Shown: positions 24,962-33,945, counted from the stretch's first letter. The stretch: 36,789 bases of DNA from Chloroflexota bacterium (GCA_023459215.1 JAEWVF010000033.1:1-36789), one strand, 5' to 3'. The notes: generated by a model from the letters alone, not told the origin. Made by a program: numbers and translations.

Positions 24962-26716
24962 ATGCCTGTCTCTCTGGTCGAAGGAAACTCCATCCTGGCA
25001 ATTGACATCGGTTCGGTTACCACCCGCGCTGCGTACTTTGATGTGGTGGAGGGTCAATACCGGTTTATTGGCATGGGCCAATCGCCTACAACGATAAATG
25101 CGCCGGCGCAGAATATCGCTTTCGGTGTGCAGGCGGCGATTGAAGCCTTGCAATTTGTGATTGGCAAGTCGCTGGCCGATGAGAATGGCCAGCTTCAGAT
25201 GCCTTCGCAGCCAGATGGGACCGGGGTGGACGGTTTGTGCGCCACGGTTTCTGCCGGGAGCGTGTTGCGAACAGTCCTGGTCGGCCTCCTGCCTGATGTT
25301 TCTCTGAAAAGCGTCGAAAAATTGGCCCAGGGTGCAGATATTGAGATAATCGACTCTTTTCATGTGAATGACCCTCGCAGCATGAATGAGCAGTTGGAGG
25401 CTTTCCTCAAGGGAAAGCCGGATTTGGTGTTGATTGCAGGGGGCACAGATGGCGGCGCGACTCATTCCATTCAAAAAGTATTGGAACTGGTTGGGTTGGC
25501 ATCCTACCTGCTGCCCGAATCCAACCGCCCGGCTTTGATGTTTGCCGGCAACAAGAATATGCAGAAGCAGGTTTTTTCTTCCATGAAAAACCTGATGTCA
25601 AATGTTTCGCTTGCGCCCAACGTCCGGCCCCTGGCGGCTATCGAAGATTTAGGCCCCGCCCGACGCGAGCTTGCCAGCCAGATTATCAAGCAGCGCCAGC
25701 GCCAAATGCCAGAGTTGGAAGATTTGGCCGCGCTGGCTGGCAGTACGGTGCTGCCTGCGGCCTACAATCAGGGCCGCATGGTGCGCTTCCTTTCGCGCTA
25801 CTTCGATACCGGGCGCGGCGTTCTTTCTGTGGATGTAGGCGCTGCTTCCCTGTCGCTTGCGATGGCATTTGGCGATGATCTTTATCTGAATACCTTTAGC
25901 CAATACGGGGTTGGAGAGCCGCTCAGCGGTTTGTTGGCACACACCACGCTTGATGAATTGTCCCGCTGGCTGCCCGTGAACCTTCCGGCGGAGGTTATGC
26001 GCGATTACCTTTACCAGAAATCGCTCTATCCGGCATTCGTCCCGGCAACAGCAGAAGAATTGGCGCTGGAACAGGCCATAGTCCGGCACTTGCTCCAGCT
26101 TGCTTCGCGCGCAGCGGTTGCCCAACTCCCGGCCAGGTATCGCCCTCGCAGCGGCTTGTTGCCATCTGTCCAGCCCATCCTGGCTTCGGGCGCTTCCCTG
26201 ACAGAGGCAGCTACGCTTGGTCAAAAATTGCTAATGTTGCTGGATGGCCTCCAGCCGGTAGGGATCACCACCCTGGCCATGGATCAAAATAATCTCCTGT
26301 CGATGCTTGGGGCAATTGCTGAACAAAACAGCCTGTTGCCGGTCCAGGTTATCGATTCTGGGGTATTGGCTTACCTGGCAACCGTGATCGCCCCGGTGAT
26401 TAATAACGTCAATTATGGCACGCCCATTGTGCGGGCAAAATTAATCCGCAGCGATGGTACCGAAAGCGAAACGGAAGTGAAGATGGGCGCCCTGCAAATA
26501 TTGCCGCTGGAGAGTGGCCAGACTGCCCGACTACAGTTGCGGCCCTTGCTCCGCGCTGATGTTGGCCTGGGCCCTGGCCGCGCGGGCGAGGTGGATGTCA
26601 TCGGCAGCTCCCTGGGAGTTGTGATCGATGCGCGCGGCCGCCCGATTCGGTTGCCTGTGGAAGCCGACCGTCGCAGGGAGCTACTCAATTTGTGGCAAAA
26701 CAGGATGGGAGGCTAA
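24962..26716 (+). CDS. Glutamate-mutase-L-family actin-fold ATPase
   Basis: 584 residues. The opening ILAIDIGSVTTRAAYFDV is a phosphate-1 loop of the actin/Hsp70/sugar-kinase fold, VLIAGGTDGGATHSI follows near residue 158, and VLSVDVGAASLSLAMAF is the second phosphate loop. This matches the MutL family (named for a glutamate mutase chaperone/reactivase), but no glutamate mutase genes are here. In this setting it may act as the ATPase of a membrane assembly, as PilM or FtsA do. No Shine-Dalgarno, but a TAAAAT 6 bases upstream. Coupled with the next gene 5 bases downstream. Confidence 0.82.
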   Translation: MPVSLVEGNSILAIDIGSVTTRAAYFDVVEGQYRFIGMGQSPTTINAPAQNIAFGVQAAIEALQFVIGKSLADENGQLQMPSQPDGTGVDGLCATVSAGSVLRTVLVGLLPDVSLKSVEKLAQGADIEIIDSFHVNDPRSMNEQLEAFLKGKPDLVLIAGGTDGGATHSIQKVLELVGLASYLLPESNRPALMFAGNKNMQKQVFSSMKNLMSNVSLAPNVRPLAAIEDLGPARRELASQIIKQRQRQMPELEDLAALAGSTVLPAAYNQGRMVRFLSRYFDTGRGVLSVDVGAASLSLAMAFGDDLYLNTFSQYGVGEPLSGLLAHTTLDELSRWLPVNLPAEVMRDYLYQKSLYPAFVPATAEELALEQAIVRHLLQLASRAAVAQLPARYRPRSGLLPSVQPILASGASLTEAATLGQKLLMLLDGLQPVGITTLAMDQNNLLSMLGAIAEQNSLLPVQVIDSGVLAYLATVIAPVINNVNYGTPIVRAKLIRSDGTESETEVKMGALQILPLESGQTARLQLRPLLRADVGLGPGRAGEVDVIGSSLGVVIDARGRPIRLPVEADRRRELLNLWQNRMGG

Positions 26717-26721
26717 TAGCC

Positions 26722-27777
26722 ATGCGCGCATCTTCTATCCAAATCCTGCCTTTTGGAACGATTACCCGTTCCAGGTTATTGCCTTTCCCCGGCCGTGTTT
26801 TGGTGCGGGTTGGGCAGAAAGTCTCCCCATCTGATGTAATTGCAGAAACATCCATCAGCCGCAAACAAGTTATTGTGGATTTGGCCGGGCAGTTGCAGCT
26901 TCCCGCTTCCAAGCTGGATGCGCATGTCAAGGTCAAGCGCGGCCAGAAGGTTGCCAAGGGCGATATGCTGGCTGAGATCGGCGGTGTTTTTGGCCGGGAA
27001 GTTCTTTCGCCGGTGGACGGGCGGGTTTCAGCCCTGGGCGGCGGAAAACTTGTCCTGGAAACGAGTCGCTCGGCGATTGAAATTACTGCCGGGCTGGTTG
27101 GCACCGTTACCGAAGTCATTGAGGAACGTGGGGCCGTGATTCGCGCCTCCGGTGCGGTTGTCCAGGGTGTTTGGGGCAACGGGAAAATGGATGCCGGTGT
27201 TCTGCTAAATCTTTTGGAGAAGCCGGATGACGTTCTGGCGCCTTCCCGCCTGGAGGTCAGCCTGCGCGGTTCGGTGATCCTGGCTGGTCATGTAGCCGAT
27301 GCCGCGGCCTTGAAGAATGCAGCGGAACTGCCTGTCCGTGGCCTGGTACTTTCGAGCATGTCCCCCGCTCTCGTTTCGGTGGCCCGGCAGATGCCCTATC
27401 CGATTTTGTTGATAGATGGTTTTGGGCGTCGGCCGTTGAACGATGCCGCTTTCAAGCTCTTGAGTACCAGTGTCAAAAGAGATGCAGCCGTTAATGCTGC
27501 CCTGGTAAACAAAAGACAGGGGATTATCCCCGAAATATTCTTATCGCTGCCCATTGCCCAGGAACCGCCGGAAGTCCCCGCCATCGAAACTTATCTGCCG
27601 GGCCAGGTGGTGCGTATTGTTTCCATGCTGCAACCGGGTCGTATCGGCACGATTGTTTCATTGCCGGAAGGGTTATCCTTAATTCCGAACGGCATCCGGG
27701 CGCAGTCTGCCCAGGTCCGCCTGGAGTCGGGCGAGGATATCCTTGTTCCGCTCTCCAATCTTGAAGTACTGGGGTAA
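26722..27777 (+). CDS. Conserved protein with barrel-sandwich-like segments
   Basis: 351 residues starting MRASSIQILPFGTITRSR, with GGGAGG 9 bases before the ATG. The first third is rich in beta-hairpin repeats (GRVLVRVGQKVSPSDVIAETSI, KVKRGQKVAKGDMLAEIGG, VLSPVDGRVSALGGGKLVL) reminiscent of biotinyl/lipoyl-like barrel-sandwich folds, but without the MKM site. The C-terminal PGQVVRIVSMLQPGRIGTIVSLPEG resembles a KOW-like element. No membrane segment. Located directly after the actin-fold ATPase, so it is likely its partner. Function unknown. Confidence 0.75.
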   Translation: MRASSIQILPFGTITRSRLLPFPGRVLVRVGQKVSPSDVIAETSISRKQVIVDLAGQLQLPASKLDAHVKVKRGQKVAKGDMLAEIGGVFGREVLSPVDGRVSALGGGKLVLETSRSAIEITAGLVGTVTEVIEERGAVIRASGAVVQGVWGNGKMDAGVLLNLLEKPDDVLAPSRLEVSLRGSVILAGHVADAAALKNAAELPVRGLVLSSMSPALVSVARQMPYPILLIDGFGRRPLNDAAFKLLSTSVKRDAAVNAALVNKRQGIIPEIFLSLPIAQEPPEVPAIETYLPGQVVRIVSMLQPGRIGTIVSLPEGLSLIPNGIRAQSAQVRLESGEDILVPLSNLEVLG

Positions 27778-27808
27778 AATAGTTCCATTAACACGAGGAG
27801 AAGCAACC

Positions 27809-28441
27809 ATGTCCAATGTCTTCAGTTTTGACGATGATGAAGAAACCCCTTCGTTCGATGACCAATCAAACGATGCGCCGGTGCAGGATGAAGAATCCGA
27901 AGAGTCGGAAGGCGGCGAGTCAAATAACCGCACCTTTATTATCGGCGCAATCGTGCTTGGGGTATTGCTCCTGTGTACATTGGTTGCCGGGGCCGTCTAT
28001 GCATTGATGATTTTGCCCGGTCAGCAGACTGCCCGCTTAAGCGCCGAGGGAACCATGGAAGCGGTCAATACGGAAGCGGCCATTGCGGTTGCCCAGACCC
28101 AGGAAGTTTTGAACTACACCCCGACCCTGCCTCCCACGGAAACCCCGACCCCGGTGCCGACCTTTACCCCCGTCCTGGTGGACCCCGCCACCGAGACTCC
28201 CGGCGCGGGTATCGTTGCGCGTGATGCCAATGCGGATGCTACTGCCACAGTTGAAGCGCTCAACACAAAACTGGCCAGCGCCCAGTTGACTGTCACGGTG
28301 ATGCCGACGGTCACAGCCTTATCCAACACTGGCTTTGCCGATGATATTGGCTTGCCAGGGCTGTTTGTCGGCGCGCTGGTGCTGGTTGCGATTATCCTGC
28401 TCGTCCGCCGTTTGCGCGAAGCGCCGGCCATGCGCCAGTAA
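27809..28441 (+). CDS. Two-TM protein with PT-rich linker and LPxTG-like tail
   Basis: 210 residues. An acidic N-terminus (FSFDDDEETPSFDD) precedes a membrane segment at about 48-70, then a Pro/Thr-rich linker (TPTLPPTETPTPVPTFTP), and a C-terminus NTGFADDIGLPGLFVGALVLVAIILLVRRLR. The tail looks like the LPxTG-FADD-GLPGL sorting/anchor tails common in this phylum, with LSNTG in place of LPxTG. AGGAG about 9 bases before the ATG. Final gene of the operon, closed by a terminator. Probably displays a linker at the cell surface; exact role unknown. Confidence 0.72.
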   Translation: MSNVFSFDDDEETPSFDDQSNDAPVQDEESEESEGGESNNRTFIIGAIVLGVLLLCTLVAGAVYALMILPGQQTARLSAEGTMEAVNTEAAIAVAQTQEVLNYTPTLPPTETPTPVPTFTPVLVDPATETPGAGIVARDANADATATVEALNTKLASAQLTVTVMPTVTALSNTGFADDIGLPGLFVGALVLVAIILLVRRLREAPAMRQ

Positions 28442-28461
28442 AAAACTCTTTTCTTGAATAA

Positions 28462-28486
28462 AAAATCCCCGTGAGGGGATTTTTTA
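28462..28486. terminator. Bidirectional terminator
   Basis: Stem AATCCCC / GGGGATT with loop GTGA, A-run on the left and T6 on the right. It ends the plus-strand membrane operon and the minus-strand phosphohexomutase. Confidence 0.88.
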
Positions 28487-28489
28487 TTG

Positions 28490-29938
28490 CTATACAACGC
28501 TTGCGGCGATTTGTTGACCGTAATCCAGCAGGCTCTTGACCATTTGCTGGGAGCGTCCTTCGGCATAAACCCGCAAGACCGGTTCCGTACCCGATGGGCG
28601 GATCAGCAGCCAGGAATCGTCTGCCATGATGTATTTGACGCCGTCCTTCTTGGAAACATCCACAACTTTTTCTTCGCCGATACTGGCGGGAGCCTTTTTG
28701 ACGAGAAAATCGGTCATCTCAGCTTTTGCCACGGGCCGGCTTAGGCGCAGGTCGGCGCGCTCATAATAGGCTGGGCCGACATCCTTGAGCAAATCTTCGA
28801 CGAGTTCGTTCAGGGTCTTGCGCGATTCGGAAATCAATTCGACCAGCAGCAAGCCCATGATCGGGCCGTCGCCTTCGGGGATGTGGCCTTTAAAGGAAAT
28901 GCCTCCCGATTCTTCGCCGCCGATCAAAACATCCTCGCTCATCATATAGTCAGCAATGTGATTGAAGCCAACCGGCGTCTCATATACCGGCAACCCGTAG
29001 CGGGTGGCCAGGCGGTTGATCATGCGGGTGGTGGATACTGTTTTGACCACTGCGCCGCTCATGCCGCGCTTTTCCACCAGGTAGCGCAGCGCCAGGGCCA
29101 TGATCTTGTGCGGGTCGACAAAATTACCCCGTTCATCCATTGCGCCGATGCGGTCGGCATCGCCATCGGTTGCCAGCCCGAAGTTGCCCAGCCCGGCGCC
29201 AATGGCGCCTTTGAGCGATCCCAGGTAGCGGTCAATCGGTTCGGGATGAACACCGCCGAAACCAGGGTTCATTTCACCGCGAATCTCGGTGATTTCGCAG
29301 CCGGTGCCGTGCAGGAAGGATTTAATTGTGCCGCGGCCAGAGCCAAACATCGAATCGACCACGAAATTTTGCGGATTTTCGGCGATTACATCGGTATTAA
29401 TCAGCTTGCGCAGGTGATCGAAGTAGATGGGCAACGGATTAAATTTTTGGATCAAACCCAGTTCGCGGGCCTTGTCGAAATCCATCAGGTTCGGGCCGCG
29501 CGCCCGTTCCTCGTTGTCGGTGATATAGACTTCGACACGCCGACAGTGTTCGGGCAGGGCTGACCCACCGTAGGCGGCTTTGAGCTTGATCCCGTTATAG
29601 CGCGGGGCATTGTGCGAGGCTGTGATCATCACCCCGCCGGCCGCATGAAGGTGTTTAACCGCATACGAAATTGCCGGAGTGGGAGAGTCCGCTTGGGCCA
29701 GGTGAACAGTGAATCCGTTACCGGCCAGAACGCGGGCAACATCCGCCGCGTAGCGGTCTGACAGAAAGCGGGTGTCAAACCCGACAACAAACTTTTTCGG
29801 GTCGACGCCGTTTTCTTTTTGCCAGTGTTCGGATGCAGCAGCATCAGCAATCGCCTGGGCCACCATGCGCAGGTTGGCGAAAGTGAACGAGTCAGAGATG
29901 ACAGCTCTCCAGCCGTCAGTCCCAAAGTGAATTGGCAT
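28490..29938 (-). CDS. Phosphoglucomutase/phosphomannomutase
   Basis: 482-residue alpha-D-phosphohexomutase. It begins IHFGTDGWRAVI, has the phosphoserine loop MITASHNAPRYNGIK, the Mg-binding DGDADR, the sugar-binding GGEESGG and the phosphate-binding RPSGTEPV near the C-terminus. It interconverts hexose-1- and hexose-6-phosphates, feeding nucleotide-sugar synthesis. The ATG is preceded by GGAG at about 10 bases. Substrate (glucose, mannose or glucosamine) is not fixed by these motifs. Confidence 0.93.
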   Translation of the reverse strand: MPIHFGTDGWRAVISDSFTFANLRMVAQAIADAAASEHWQKENGVDPKKFVVGFDTRFLSDRYAADVARVLAGNGFTVHLAQADSPTPAISYAVKHLHAAGGVMITASHNAPRYNGIKLKAAYGGSALPEHCRRVEVYITDNEERARGPNLMDFDKARELGLIQKFNPLPIYFDHLRKLINTDVIAENPQNFVVDSMFGSGRGTIKSFLHGTGCEITEIRGEMNPGFGGVHPEPIDRYLGSLKGAIGAGLGNFGLATDGDADRIGAMDERGNFVDPHKIMALALRYLVEKRGMSGAVVKTVSTTRMINRLATRYGLPVYETPVGFNHIADYMMSEDVLIGGEESGGISFKGHIPEGDGPIMGLLLVELISESRKTLNELVEDLLKDVGPAYYERADLRLSRPVAKAEMTDFLVKKAPASIGEEKVVDVSKKDGVKYIMADDSWLLIRPSGTEPVLRVYAEGRSQQMVKSLLDYGQQIAASVV

Positions 29939-29966
29939 TCTTTAAATCTCCATTTTGAGAATAATA

Positions 29967-31412
29967 TCAGGGTTCCGGCGAAGGAATTGCCACCAGGCTT
30001 TGTAAAACCCAGCCTTCGATAGCGCGCGTGGCGGTGGTAACTTTAACGCGAATCCAAACGCTGCCGTCTTCCAGCGTAACGGGTTCGTCTGGCAGGATTT
30101 CAACCACATATCCGTTCAGGACAGTGGTAATGGCGTTGCCCCCTGGGGTGCTGCGGATTGCGGCCCCGTCGCCATCTGCGCGGGATTGAATCCGCCCGAA
30201 AGCGGTTGTTGGGATTACCACCGGGGTTGCCGAGGGCTTGAGTGTCGGCGTCACAGGCTGTGTGGTGGCGGTTGGCGGTTCCGGGGTCGAGGTAGGATCA
30301 GTTTCTGTAACGGGAGCCAGGCTGGGGGTAATGACGAGCGCCGTGGGGGTGGCGGTCGGCTCCAGTTCGGGCTGCGGCACAGACATCAACGTTCCGAGTC
30401 CCGCGAATCCCACCACAATCATCAGGCTGACGAGAATGACTCCTGTTCCCCAGGCATAGCCGATTGGTTCGATGGGCCGAAATCCCATGTAATAGAAAAT
30501 TGCCAGGCCAAGCACGATGGATAGGGCCATATGAACCAGGAACACGGCCAGCGCCTGCGGCCAAAGCCCCGGCGTGCCGTTTCCGATGCCGAAACCGGCT
30601 GCGCCGATTGGCAGGAGCAGCTCATAACTCAAGATTAAGCCGGGAAGGGTGGGTTTTTCGTCTTTTTGGATGAAGAGAATCACCAGCGCGATTGTCCCTA
30701 TGGCGACTAACAGCAGGTCGGGCCACCACAGGCGGGCGTGCAGGTAGGCTTGATCGAGCACGATCGGCATAAAGATGCGTGACGCCAACCCGGCCAGGAT
30801 GCCGGTGACGAATACAACCAGGATGGCTGTAAAAAATCCGCCCAGGGTTTGGCCAAAAAAGCGCGATTCGCCGGTCGCAGCGGCCAGTGAAATACCCAGC
30901 CAGGGAGCCGGGAATGGCGCCAGGATGATTGCCAGCAATAAAATGGCGGGAGCGTTGAGCAGGTAGCCAATCCCAATCAGTGAACCTGCGATGAGTGCAA
31001 AAATGAAGAAGTCAAAAGTTGGCACCGCACGCTGGGCCATGTTTTCCAGGCGGTCTGGAACTTCCTCGTCGGTCAAACGAGTTACCAGCGGTTGGCGTGA
31101 GCGGCGGCGGCGAGGCGAGGCAGGGCGCTCGAACTCTGGCAGGGGCGCAAAGCCCAATTCTTCGATATTGGCGCGGGCGTTGGCTTCAAGCGCTGAAAAA
31201 TCAAATTCAGGCACATCTTCTTTGCTGGTTCCGTTTTCAGCGGCAATTTCGGCCAGGGAAATGTCCAAATCGTCAGGCAGAGATGCCAATATATCTGGCG
31301 ATTTATCTTGCTGCCCCTCTACGGAAGGGTTCTCCGCATTATCCTGCTGCGGCAATGGGTTTTTTTCGTCTTTGTTCGGGGTCAGGTTTGGTTCTTCAGA
31401 TGCAGGATTCAT
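29967..31412 (-). CDS. Membrane protein with C-terminal SH3-like domain
   Basis: 481 residues: an acidic, low-complexity cytoplasmic head (about 1-120) with an Arg-rich patch (PRRRRSR), about seven membrane segments at 135-355 (one segment contains LLLAIILAPFPAPWLGISLA, reminiscent of DUF389 proteins), a Pro/Thr linker (TPEPPTATTQPVTPTLKPSATP) and a C-terminal bacterial SH3-type domain (GDGAAIRSTPGGNAITTVLNGYVVEIL, WIRVKV, EGWV). The last part is probably extracytoplasmic and may bind cell-wall material. The start overlaps the HAD gene stop (ATGA). Function unknown. Confidence 0.78.
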   Translation of the reverse strand: MNPASEEPNLTPNKDEKNPLPQQDNAENPSVEGQQDKSPDILASLPDDLDISLAEIAAENGTSKEDVPEFDFSALEANARANIEELGFAPLPEFERPASPRRRRSRQPLVTRLTDEEVPDRLENMAQRAVPTFDFFIFALIAGSLIGIGYLLNAPAILLLAIILAPFPAPWLGISLAAATGESRFFGQTLGGFFTAILVVFVTGILAGLASRIFMPIVLDQAYLHARLWWPDLLLVAIGTIALVILFIQKDEKPTLPGLILSYELLLPIGAAGFGIGNGTPGLWPQALAVFLVHMALSIVLGLAIFYYMGFRPIEPIGYAWGTGVILVSLMIVVGFAGLGTLMSVPQPELEPTATPTALVITPSLAPVTETDPTSTPEPPTATTQPVTPTLKPSATPVVIPTTAFGRIQSRADGDGAAIRSTPGGNAITTVLNGYVVEILPDEPVTLEDGSVWIRVKVTTATRAIEGWVLQSLVAIPSPEP

Positions 31413-31879
31413 TTTCTTAGGCTCGCGATCAAGCGCAGGGGTTTGTCGAACAGGTCAAGGGCAGACAGAATATCGGGCATGAGTAAATCTGAAGCCAGCA
31501 GGCTTTCGCTGCTCAACCCTTCCGCGGACATGACACAGATACCGATCATGGCTTCCTTGAGCATAGGGGCATCGTTGGCGCCTTGTCCGATGGCTACGGC
31601 ATTATCTTTCCCTAATTTGCACACATAATCTGCTTTTTGTGCAGCTTCATTCCCAGGCTGGATGTGAACTGCGCTGAGGCCCAGGCGCTCATCAATGGCG
31701 GTTTGATTGCCATGTGTGTTGGCGGTCAGCAGGTGGATGTTCAGCCGGTCTCGAAGCGTTGTTATGCGACGGGCAACGCCATCCAGCAAAACTCCATCTA
31801 CGGCCAGGGTTCCATTTACATCCATCACCAGGTGATGCAGGCTTATATCGCCGCGCCCAGGAATGTGCAATTCTATCAT
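31409..31879 (-). CDS. HAD-superfamily phosphatase, soluble P-type-ATPase-like
   Basis: 156 residues. Motif I is DVNGTL (nucleophile Asp20, with Asn22 in place of the second Asp), motif II HLLTAN, motif III a later Lys, and motif IV GQGANDAPML. This matches the small 'soluble P-type ATPase' HAD group, in which the Asn variant is usual. No membrane segments. A TATAAT (31886-31891) ends 6 bases before the ATG with no Shine-Dalgarno, suggesting a leaderless mRNA. It is transcribed divergently from lexA. Confidence 0.82.
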   Translation of the reverse strand: MIELHIPGRGDISLHHLVMDVNGTLAVDGVLLDGVARRITTLRDRLNIHLLTANTHGNQTAIDERLGLSAVHIQPGNEAAQKADYVCKLGKDNAVAIGQGANDAPMLKEAMIGICVMSAEGLSSESLLASDLLMPDILSALDLFDKPLRLIASLRK

Positions 31880-31913
31880 GCCTCAATTATAACAGGGGAT
31901 TTAGAATTAGCCC

Positions 31914-31942
31914 TTGACATGGAACGAATGTTCGTGTATGAT
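31914..31942 (+). promoter_or_regulatory. lexA promoter with SOS box
   Basis: TTGACA (31914-31919) and TATGAT (31937-31942) with 17-base spacing. Between them is GAAC-N4-GTTC (31922-31933), the Gram-positive LexA/DinR operator pattern. LexA bound here would block RNA polymerase, giving autorepression. Confidence 0.88.
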
Positions 31943-31985
31943 TTTATAGAACGGATGAGCGGTTTATGAGCTCAAGGAGAAAACT

Positions 31986-32729
31986 ATGATGGTACGAAAG
32001 AGCAAGGGATTGAGTGAACGCCATATAAAAATTCTAAATTTTTTGGGCGAACACCAGGATAAGGGTTATCCCCCCTCCATCCGCGAGATCGGTGAAGAGA
32101 CAGGGATTACCTCCACCTCAGTGGTCAATTATTATCTCGAACAACTGGAAAAATGGGGCTACATTGAGCGCGACCGGCGAATTTCACGCGGGGTTCGGGT
32201 TGTGCCTGAACGGCTGGAAGACGTTGCTCATCGCTTGGGGAACACCGCCCGGGCTTCGGTTGCCCAGGTTGTAAACCTGACCGCCGAACTGCTCAAAATC
32301 CCTGTGGCTGGGCGTATCGTTGCCAGCGCTCCTGCCCCAGTGCCAGCTTCCGATTTCGGTTATTACGATCAGGAAGCAAGCGTTGAAATTGCCCGCTCAT
32401 TGCTGCCTGCAAAAACCAAAACGGAAGATCTGTTTGCCCTGGAAGTCCAGGGAGATTCAATGATCGATGCGATGGTCAACGACGGCGATATTGTGATCAT
32501 GCGGCGCATGGGCAATAATGCCGAGGCCAAAAACGGAGAAATGGTTGCAGTCTGGCTTCCAGAACGCGATGAGACAACCCTCAAGTATTTCTATAAAGAG
32601 CCCAATCGCTATCGGCTTCAACCTGCCAACCCGACCATGGAGCCTATCTACGTTGATAAGCGCGAGAAGCTTGAGATTCGCGGCAAAGTTGTAATGGTCA
32701 TTCGTAAAGTCGCAACCACCGCCATGTAG
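31986..32729 (+). CDS. lexA: LexA repressor
   Basis: 247-residue SOS repressor. The N-terminal winged helix-turn-helix reads GYPPSIREIGEETGITSTSVVNYYLEQLEKWGYIERD. The C-terminal peptidase has Ser158 in GDSMIDA and Lys200 in TTLKYF, the Ser-Lys dyad for RecA-stimulated self-cleavage. The segment equivalent to the scissile Ala-Gly reads Ala113-Ser114 (RIVASAP), so the bond may be altered. There is a linker longer than in E. coli. AAGGAG 8 bases before the first of two adjacent ATG codons. Its own promoter contains an SOS box. Confidence 0.94.
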   Translation: MMVRKSKGLSERHIKILNFLGEHQDKGYPPSIREIGEETGITSTSVVNYYLEQLEKWGYIERDRRISRGVRVVPERLEDVAHRLGNTARASVAQVVNLTAELLKIPVAGRIVASAPAPVPASDFGYYDQEASVEIARSLLPAKTKTEDLFALEVQGDSMIDAMVNDGDIVIMRRMGNNAEAKNGEMVAVWLPERDETTLKYFYKEPNRYRLQPANPTMEPIYVDKREKLEIRGKVVMVIRKVATTAM

Positions 32730-32743
32730 GTTGCTCCTTGTAC

Positions 32744-32777
32744 AAAAAAGACGCCCTGTTCCCAGGGCGTCTTTTTT
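32744..32777. terminator. Bidirectional terminator, lexA/rplL
   Basis: Stem GACGCCCTG / CAGGGCGTC with loop TTCC, six A on the left and six T on the right. Confidence 0.92.
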
Positions 32778-32790
32778 ATATTTGTGAAAA

Positions 32791-33174
32791 CTAGGCAACT
32801 TCGATGACGGCGCCAGCTTCTTCGAGCTTCTTCTTGGCGTCCATCGCGGCGTCTTTGCCAACACCGGTCAAAACTTTGCCACCGGCGGTTTCGGCAAGGG
32901 TCTTGGCTTCGCCGAGGCCCAGGCTGGTCAGTTGGCGGATGACTTTGATGGTCTCGATCTTCTTGGGACCAGCATCCTTGATGACGACATCGAATTCGGT
33001 CTTCTCTTCGACGGGTTCAGCGGCAGCGGCAGGGCCACCGGCCACGGCGACCGCGGCGACAGGAGCGGCGGCGGAAACGCCCCACTTCTCTTCGAGCATT
33101 TTGACCAGTTCAGCAGCTTCCAAAACGGAAAGCTTGCTCAGTTCTTCAACCAGATTTGCGAGATTTGCAGCCAT
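32791..33174 (-). CDS. rplL: 50S ribosomal protein L7/L12
   Basis: 127 residues. The N-terminal dimerisation helix (LVEELSKLSVLEAAELVKMLEEKWGV), an Ala-rich hinge (AAAPVAAVAVAGG), and the C-terminal domain ending KKKLEEAGAVIEVA with the factor-binding helices (KIETIKVIRQLTSLGLGEAK) are typical. The stalk protein recruits translation GTPases. AAGGAG precedes the ATG. Last gene of the rplKAJL cluster. Confidence 0.97.
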   Translation of the reverse strand: MAANLANLVEELSKLSVLEAAELVKMLEEKWGVSAAAPVAAVAVAGGPAAAAEPVEEKTEFDVVIKDAGPKKIETIKVIRQLTSLGLGEAKTLAETAGGKVLTGVGKDAAMDAKKKLEEAGAVIEVA

Positions 33175-33246
33175 TGCGTAGTAACTCCTTAAACAATCAG
33201 GGAAATTTTGATTTAGTGAAAATAGTGAAAGATCGGCGTAAACTTG

Positions 33247-33777
33247 TTACGCGGCAGCCTGGGCCTTGTCGGCATAGGCGCGGAATACGGAAGCCAGGGA
33301 GCGGGCGGGTTCTGCGATTGTGCGAACCAGTTTGCCTGCCGGGGCCTGCAAAACGCCCAAAAGCTGTGAGCGAACCACGGGCAAGGGGGGCAGTTCTGCC
33401 AGGGCTTTAACCTGACTGGTGCTGAGAACTTGCTTCTCGAGTAAACCGCCTTTGAGCTTGATCGCCTCAATGCCCTTGGTTGCTTCTGTCAACGCTTTCG
33501 CGGTGGCAGCGGGGTCACTAAAAGCAAAGGCCATCGCCGTGCTCTTTTCGAGCAGTTCCTGGGGCACCTGCACATCTTTTTCGGACAAGATTTTGCGCAC
33601 CAAGGTGTTTTTGGTGACATGAAGCTCACCGCCGCTCTCGCGAATTTTTGCGCGAATGGCATCGAGCTGCTTGACTGTTACGCCGGTGTATTCCACCAAC
33701 AACACAGCCTGACTCTTGTCGAACCAAGCCTGATATTGTGCAAGTACCTGGTCTTTTTTCTCTCGTGAAATAGCCAA
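33247..33777 (-). CDS. rplJ: 50S ribosomal protein L10
   Basis: 176-residue stalk base protein that binds L12 dimers. The conserved N-terminus (MAISREKKDQVLAQYQAWFDKSQAVLLVEYTGVTVKQLDAIRAKIRESG) and LLGVLQAPAGKLVRTI near the C-terminus identify it. Start is TTG with GGAGG 9 bases upstream. It is preceded by an L10 leader RNA, through which L10(L12)n is known to repress its own operon. Confidence 0.96.
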   Translation of the reverse strand: MAISREKKDQVLAQYQAWFDKSQAVLLVEYTGVTVKQLDAIRAKIRESGGELHVTKNTLVRKILSEKDVQVPQELLEKSTAMAFAFSDPAATAKALTEATKGIEAIKLKGGLLEKQVLSTSQVKALAELPPLPVVRSQLLGVLQAPAGKLVRTIAEPARSLASVFRAYADKAQAAA

Positions 33778-33804
33778 AGAATATTACCTCCTTTCCTTTA
33801 AGAA

Positions 33805-33945
33805 TCTTTGCCTGACAAACGCCAGGCAAAGACCTTTTCCGTGAGGAAAACACCCCAAAGGGTGGGAGAATCTCCAGTAGTCTTCACCTGAGCAGGAAAT
33901 TAAGCCGGATGGCGCCTGCTGTCATTGGCGAAGTGTTTGTCAGTG
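33805..33945 (-). ncRNA. L10 leader RNA (r-protein autoregulatory element)
   Basis: Upstream of rplJ on the minus strand. The core at about 33881-33940 contains the pattern GCCAAUGACAGCAGGCGC, then CUUAA, then CCUGCUCAGGUGAAG, which fits the L10-leader consensus I remember. Further downstream are short hairpins, one with CACCC/GGGGTG followed by four T, and a strong 10-bp stem TCTTTGCCTG / CAGGCAAAGA (33805-33832) just before the rplJ Shine-Dalgarno. Regulation is presumably by L10-L12 binding. Confidence 0.72.
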
